Assembly (NCBI GenBank): GCA_943369755.1
Contig: CALROG020000028.1
Coordinates: forward strand, 1 to 54,127
DNA: 54,127 nucleotides
From: CALROG01 sp943369755
GTDB lineage: Bacteria > Pseudomonadota > Gammaproteobacteria > Burkholderiales > Burkholderiaceae_C
Direction of reading: 5' to 3'
A program made the position numbers and the translations under genes. Of this stretch, positions 51,939-54,127 are shown in pieces. Within the stretch, counting starts at the first letter, position 1; the number at the start of each line of letters is the position of its first letter. The notes beneath the pieces were generated by a model. The model saw nothing but the letters and a program-made list of their open reading frames with translations. It was not told where the DNA came from and made no database searches.

Positions 51939-52982
51939 TCAAGCCTTGCCGTGCTTGGCAATCAGTGCGCGCGCTGTTTCCAGCAGTTTTTTGCCATCAA
52001 AATTGCGCTTGTTCATGTCGGCTACCCACTCGTCGTCGATCTGGTTCGACAGCTTGCGGAAGGCTTCGGTCTCGGCGTCGGAGATCTGGTGGATCGTGTT
52101 GTTGCGATCAGTCGCAGACTTGCGGCCCACCGGGTCGTTGCTTTGTTGCGTCTTGCCCAGCCAGGCCGAAGTGGCCAACCCTGAGTTAGCGTCAATGACT
52201 TTTTTGAGGTCTGGTGCCAGGCCGTCGTACTTGGCTTTGTTCATGGCCATGACGAAGGTCGTGGTGTACAGCGCCGGCTGATTGGCCGGGAACTCGCTGT
52301 GAAATTTGGTCAACTCATTGACCTTGATCGACGGCACCACTTCCCAGGGAATGACGCAGGCGTCGATGGTGCCCTTGGACAGCGCATCGGTGATGGCGGG
52401 CAAGGGCATGCCCACCGGTGTAGCGCCCACCGCACCCAGCATCTTGGTGACCTGGCGGGTTGGGCCGCGAACCTTCATGCCCTTCAGATCGCCCGGACTC
52501 TTGATGAGCTTTTCCTTGGAATGGAACATGCCTGGGCCATGCACATGCAGCGCCAGTACCTGTGTTTCCTTGAACTCGTCGGCAGCCATGGTTTGCACAT
52601 ACTCCCAGTACGCTTTGGACGTGGCCTCGGCGTTGTTCATCATGAACGGCAGTTCGAACACTTCGACACGCGGGAAACGACCCGCCGTATTGCCCGGCAG
52701 CGTCCAGACGATGTCCACCACGCCGTCGCGGGCCTGGTCATAAAGCTGCACGGGCGTGCCGCCCAGCTGCATGGCCGGGTAGCCCTCAAACTTGATCCGG
52801 CCAGCGGACTCCTTCTCGACCTTGTCCATCCATGGCTTGTGCATGGACAGCCACACGTTGGACAGGGGGGCCATGAAAGTATGGAACTTGAGCGTGACCG
52901 CCTGTTGTGCCAGGCCGCTGAGCGCTGGCGCGCCCAGGGCCACGGCGGCCGAGGATTTGAGCAGGGTACGTCGCTGGATCAT
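51939..52982 (-). CDS. TRAP transporter periplasmic receptor (DctP family)
   Basis: A 347-residue exported protein. The signal peptide begins MIQRRTLLKSSAAVALG, with a twin-arginine-like RR and cleavage after GLAQQ. TLKFHTFMAPLSNVWLSMHK, YPAMQLGGTPVQLYDQARDG, MKVRGPTRQVTKMLGAVGAT and IDACVIPWEVVPS are DctP blocks, the last near the ligand Arg/carboxylate site. GGAG lies 7 bases before ATG 52982. Located 83 bp after the fumarylpyruvate hydrolase gene, so an aromatic acid such as gentisate or salicylate is a reasonable ligand guess. DctQ/DctM genes are not in view. Confidence 0.9.
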   Translation of the reverse strand: MIQRRTLLKSSAAVALGAPALSGLAQQAVTLKFHTFMAPLSNVWLSMHKPWMDKVEKESAGRIKFEGYPAMQLGGTPVQLYDQARDGVVDIVWTLPGNTAGRFPRVEVFELPFMMNNAEATSKAYWEYVQTMAADEFKETQVLALHVHGPGMFHSKEKLIKSPGDLKGMKVRGPTRQVTKMLGAVGATPVGMPLPAITDALSKGTIDACVIPWEVVPSIKVNELTKFHSEFPANQPALYTTTFVMAMNKAKYDGLAPDLKKVIDANSGLATSAWLGKTQQSNDPVGRKSATDRNNTIHQISDAETEAFRKLSNQIDDEWVADMNKRNFDGKKLLETARALIAKHGKA

Positions 52983-53065
52983 GAAAGGCTCCGTTGTAAG
53001 GTGAGCAGAACTTAGCGTATTGGCGGGGCCGCGTCTTCGGGGCTTTCCCGCAAGGCAAAAGTTGT

Positions 53066-53767
53066 TCAGGCCGGCGTGACCCGAACGCTCAGCGTGCCCA
53101 GCCCGCCCACGCTGCCCAGCAAAGTGTCGCCTGCCACCACCGCGGCCACACCCTCGGGGGTGCCGGTGTAGATCAGGTCGCCCGGCTGCAATTCCCATGC
53201 TGCGGACAGGTGTTCAATGGTTTCGCCAATGTTCCAGATCAGCTTGGCGACATTGCTGCGTTGGCGATCCTGGCCGTTGACCTGTACCCAGATTTCGGCG
53301 TTCGCCACATCACCGGCTTGCGCTGCGGGCGTGATGGGTCCGATGGGCGCGGACTGCTCAAAGGCCTTGCCAATGCACCAGGGACGGCCCTGCTTTTTCA
53401 TGTCGTTTTGCAGGTCGCGCCGGGTCATGTCCAGGCCCACGGCGTAACCGAAGATGTGTTGGTGTGCGTTGGCTGCTGCAATGTTTTTGCCGCCTTTGCC
53501 AATTGCCACCACGAGTTCGATTTCATGGTGCAGGTTGGCGGTCAGCGACGGGTAGGCCATGGCACCGGTTTCGCCCGCATTCACCGGCACCACGGTGTCG
53601 GCTGGCTTGAGGAAGAAGAAGGGCGGCTCGCGGCCGGTGAACCCCATTTCCTTGGCGTGCTCTTCGTAGTTTCGGCCTACGCAATAGACCCGGTGCACCG
53701 GGAAGCGATCCGCCACACCTTTAACAGGGACCGAAGTGACCGGGGCGGGGTTGAAAACATAGCTCAT
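53066..53767 (-). CDS. Fumarylacetoacetate hydrolase family, probable fumarylpyruvate hydrolase
   Basis: A 233-residue FAH-fold enzyme: VHRVYCVGRNYEEHAKEMGF, PPFFFLKPADTVVPV, LHHEIELVVAIGKGGKNI (metal-binding Glu residues), GYAVGLDMTRRDLQNDMKKQ, GDLIYTGTPEGVAAV. Length and blocks match fumarylpyruvate hydrolases (NagK-like), which split fumarylpyruvate to fumarate and pyruvate after gentisate ring cleavage and isomerisation. ATG 53767 overlaps the stop of the gentisate dioxygenase gene (ATGA), so both are coupled. A maleylpyruvate isomerase is not seen here. Confidence 0.9.
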   Translation of the reverse strand: MSYVFNPAPVTSVPVKGVADRFPVHRVYCVGRNYEEHAKEMGFTGREPPFFFLKPADTVVPVNAGETGAMAYPSLTANLHHEIELVVAIGKGGKNIAAANAHQHIFGYAVGLDMTRRDLQNDMKKQGRPWCIGKAFEQSAPIGPITPAAQAGDVANAEIWVQVNGQDRQRSNVAKLIWNIGETIEHLSAAWELQPGDLIYTGTPEGVAAVVAGDTLLGSVGGLGTLSVRVTPA

Positions 53768-54127
53768 GACAGCCTTTCTTCTTGATGGATGCCCAGTGCC
53801 TGATGCACCGGACGGTCGGAGTAACTGAACAGCACACAGCCGCTTTGCGAACGCAGGCGGGCAGTGTGCCATGACGGCACCACAAAATGGTCGCGCGGGC
53901 CGAAGGCAAAAATGCGTTGCGAATCACCCTCGGCAACCTCTACCGTGCCGTGACCTTCAACCACGCTGTACACCGCACCGTCGGTCTGGCGCCAGGCCCT
54001 GCCGGCAAAACCTTCCGGCAGCCGCTGCATGAAGGTGGCCATGGTGGGCATCGGTGAGCCGCCCGTCAGCGGGTTGATGTAGCGCAGCTTCACGCCGTCC
54101 CATTCATCTACTGGTGCATCCCGCTCC
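53764..54127 (-). CDS. Gentisate 1,2-dioxygenase, C-terminal part (gene continues beyond the window)
   Basis: About 120 C-terminal residues of a cupin dioxygenase. The frame is open to the window edge; it begins in view with ERDAPVDEWDGVKLRYINPL and continues MPTMATFMQRLPEGFAG, FAFGPRDHFVVPSWHTARLR (second cupin). These are gentisate 1,2-dioxygenase blocks. A GTG at 54093 is internal, not a start. The enzyme cleaves gentisate to maleylpyruvate using Fe2+ and O2. First visible gene of the leftward operon with the hydrolase and TRAP receptor. Confidence 0.9.
   Translation of the reverse strand, partial: ERDAPVDEWDGVKLRYINPLTGGSPMPTMATFMQRLPEGFAGRAWRQTDGAVYSVVEGHGTVEVAEGDSQRIFAFGPRDHFVVPSWHTARLRSQSGCVLFSYSDRPVHQALGIHQEERLS

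Overview
The window reads as a chromosomal stretch of a high-GC betaproteobacterium of the order Burkholderiales, most likely family Comamonadaceae (Rhodoferax/Polaromonas-like). The grounds are the block thrS-infC-rpmI-rplT-pheS-pheT-ihfA-merR-tRNA-Pro, a lysine/alanine-rich H1-like protein fused to a SWIB domain, a Bug-type solute receptor, a gentisate/fumarylpyruvate module, and a short dispersed repeat of a type I recall from this family. Assignment is by recognition of protein sequences only; no database was searched.

Layout, left to right. 1-2640: distal end of an integron gene-cassette array, with small plus-strand ORFs separated by attC-like hairpins and no integrase in view. 2633-5155: P2-type cation ATPase (minus). 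5452-10136: a translationally coupled set (PepSY protein, DUF2271 protein, PepSY-flavodoxin-ferredoxin reductase fusion, ApbE flavin transferase, VIT-type metal transporter) that looks like a metal/iron reductase module. 10330-11332: DUF3297 protein and a higBA toxin-antitoxin pair with its own palindromic operator. 11394-21981: a complete five-step histidine utilisation locus. hutU-hutH and an ABC transporter run leftward, hutC-hutD-hutI-hutG-hutF run rightward, and two HutC-type palindromes lie between. 22026-26186: AraC regulator, MFS transporter, a 163-bp inverted-repeat element, a small conserved ORF, a bactofilin relic, and a secreted repeat protein. 26266-33072: an uncharacterised catabolic cluster (TIM-barrel isomerase, DUF993 aldolase-like protein, Gfo/Idh oxidoreductase, Bug receptor, TetR regulator, divergent TPP enzyme) with two matching TetR-type operators. 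33118-37068: H1/SWIB protein, two DMT exporters, Lrp regulator, RraA-like protein, gamma-glutamylcyclotransferase. 37328-38653: isocitrate lyase with an AT-rich control region. 38794-46985: zinc-knuckle miniprotein, a threonine-rich leader peptide with an attenuator, then the translation operon thrS to ihfA and a MerR regulator. 47046: tRNA-Pro(GGG). 47182-51319: cyclase-FHA, TagH-like FHA and Ser/Thr kinase genes. 51329-54127: Nudix hydrolase, TRAP receptor, fumarylpyruvate hydrolase and the C-terminal part of gentisate 1,2-dioxygenase.

The most noteworthy signals are: (1) a ribosome-mediated attenuator in front of thrS, with a 13-residue peptide containing five threonines followed by competing hairpins; (2) the TetR-bounded catabolic cluster with paired ATTCAC-N6-GTTAAT sites; (3) a roughly 55-bp dispersed repeat present four times, one copy translated inside hutD and two supplying the ends of other genes; (4) the integron cassettes; and (5) the FHA/cyclase/kinase signalling trio. 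No stretch over 300 bp lacks a feature.
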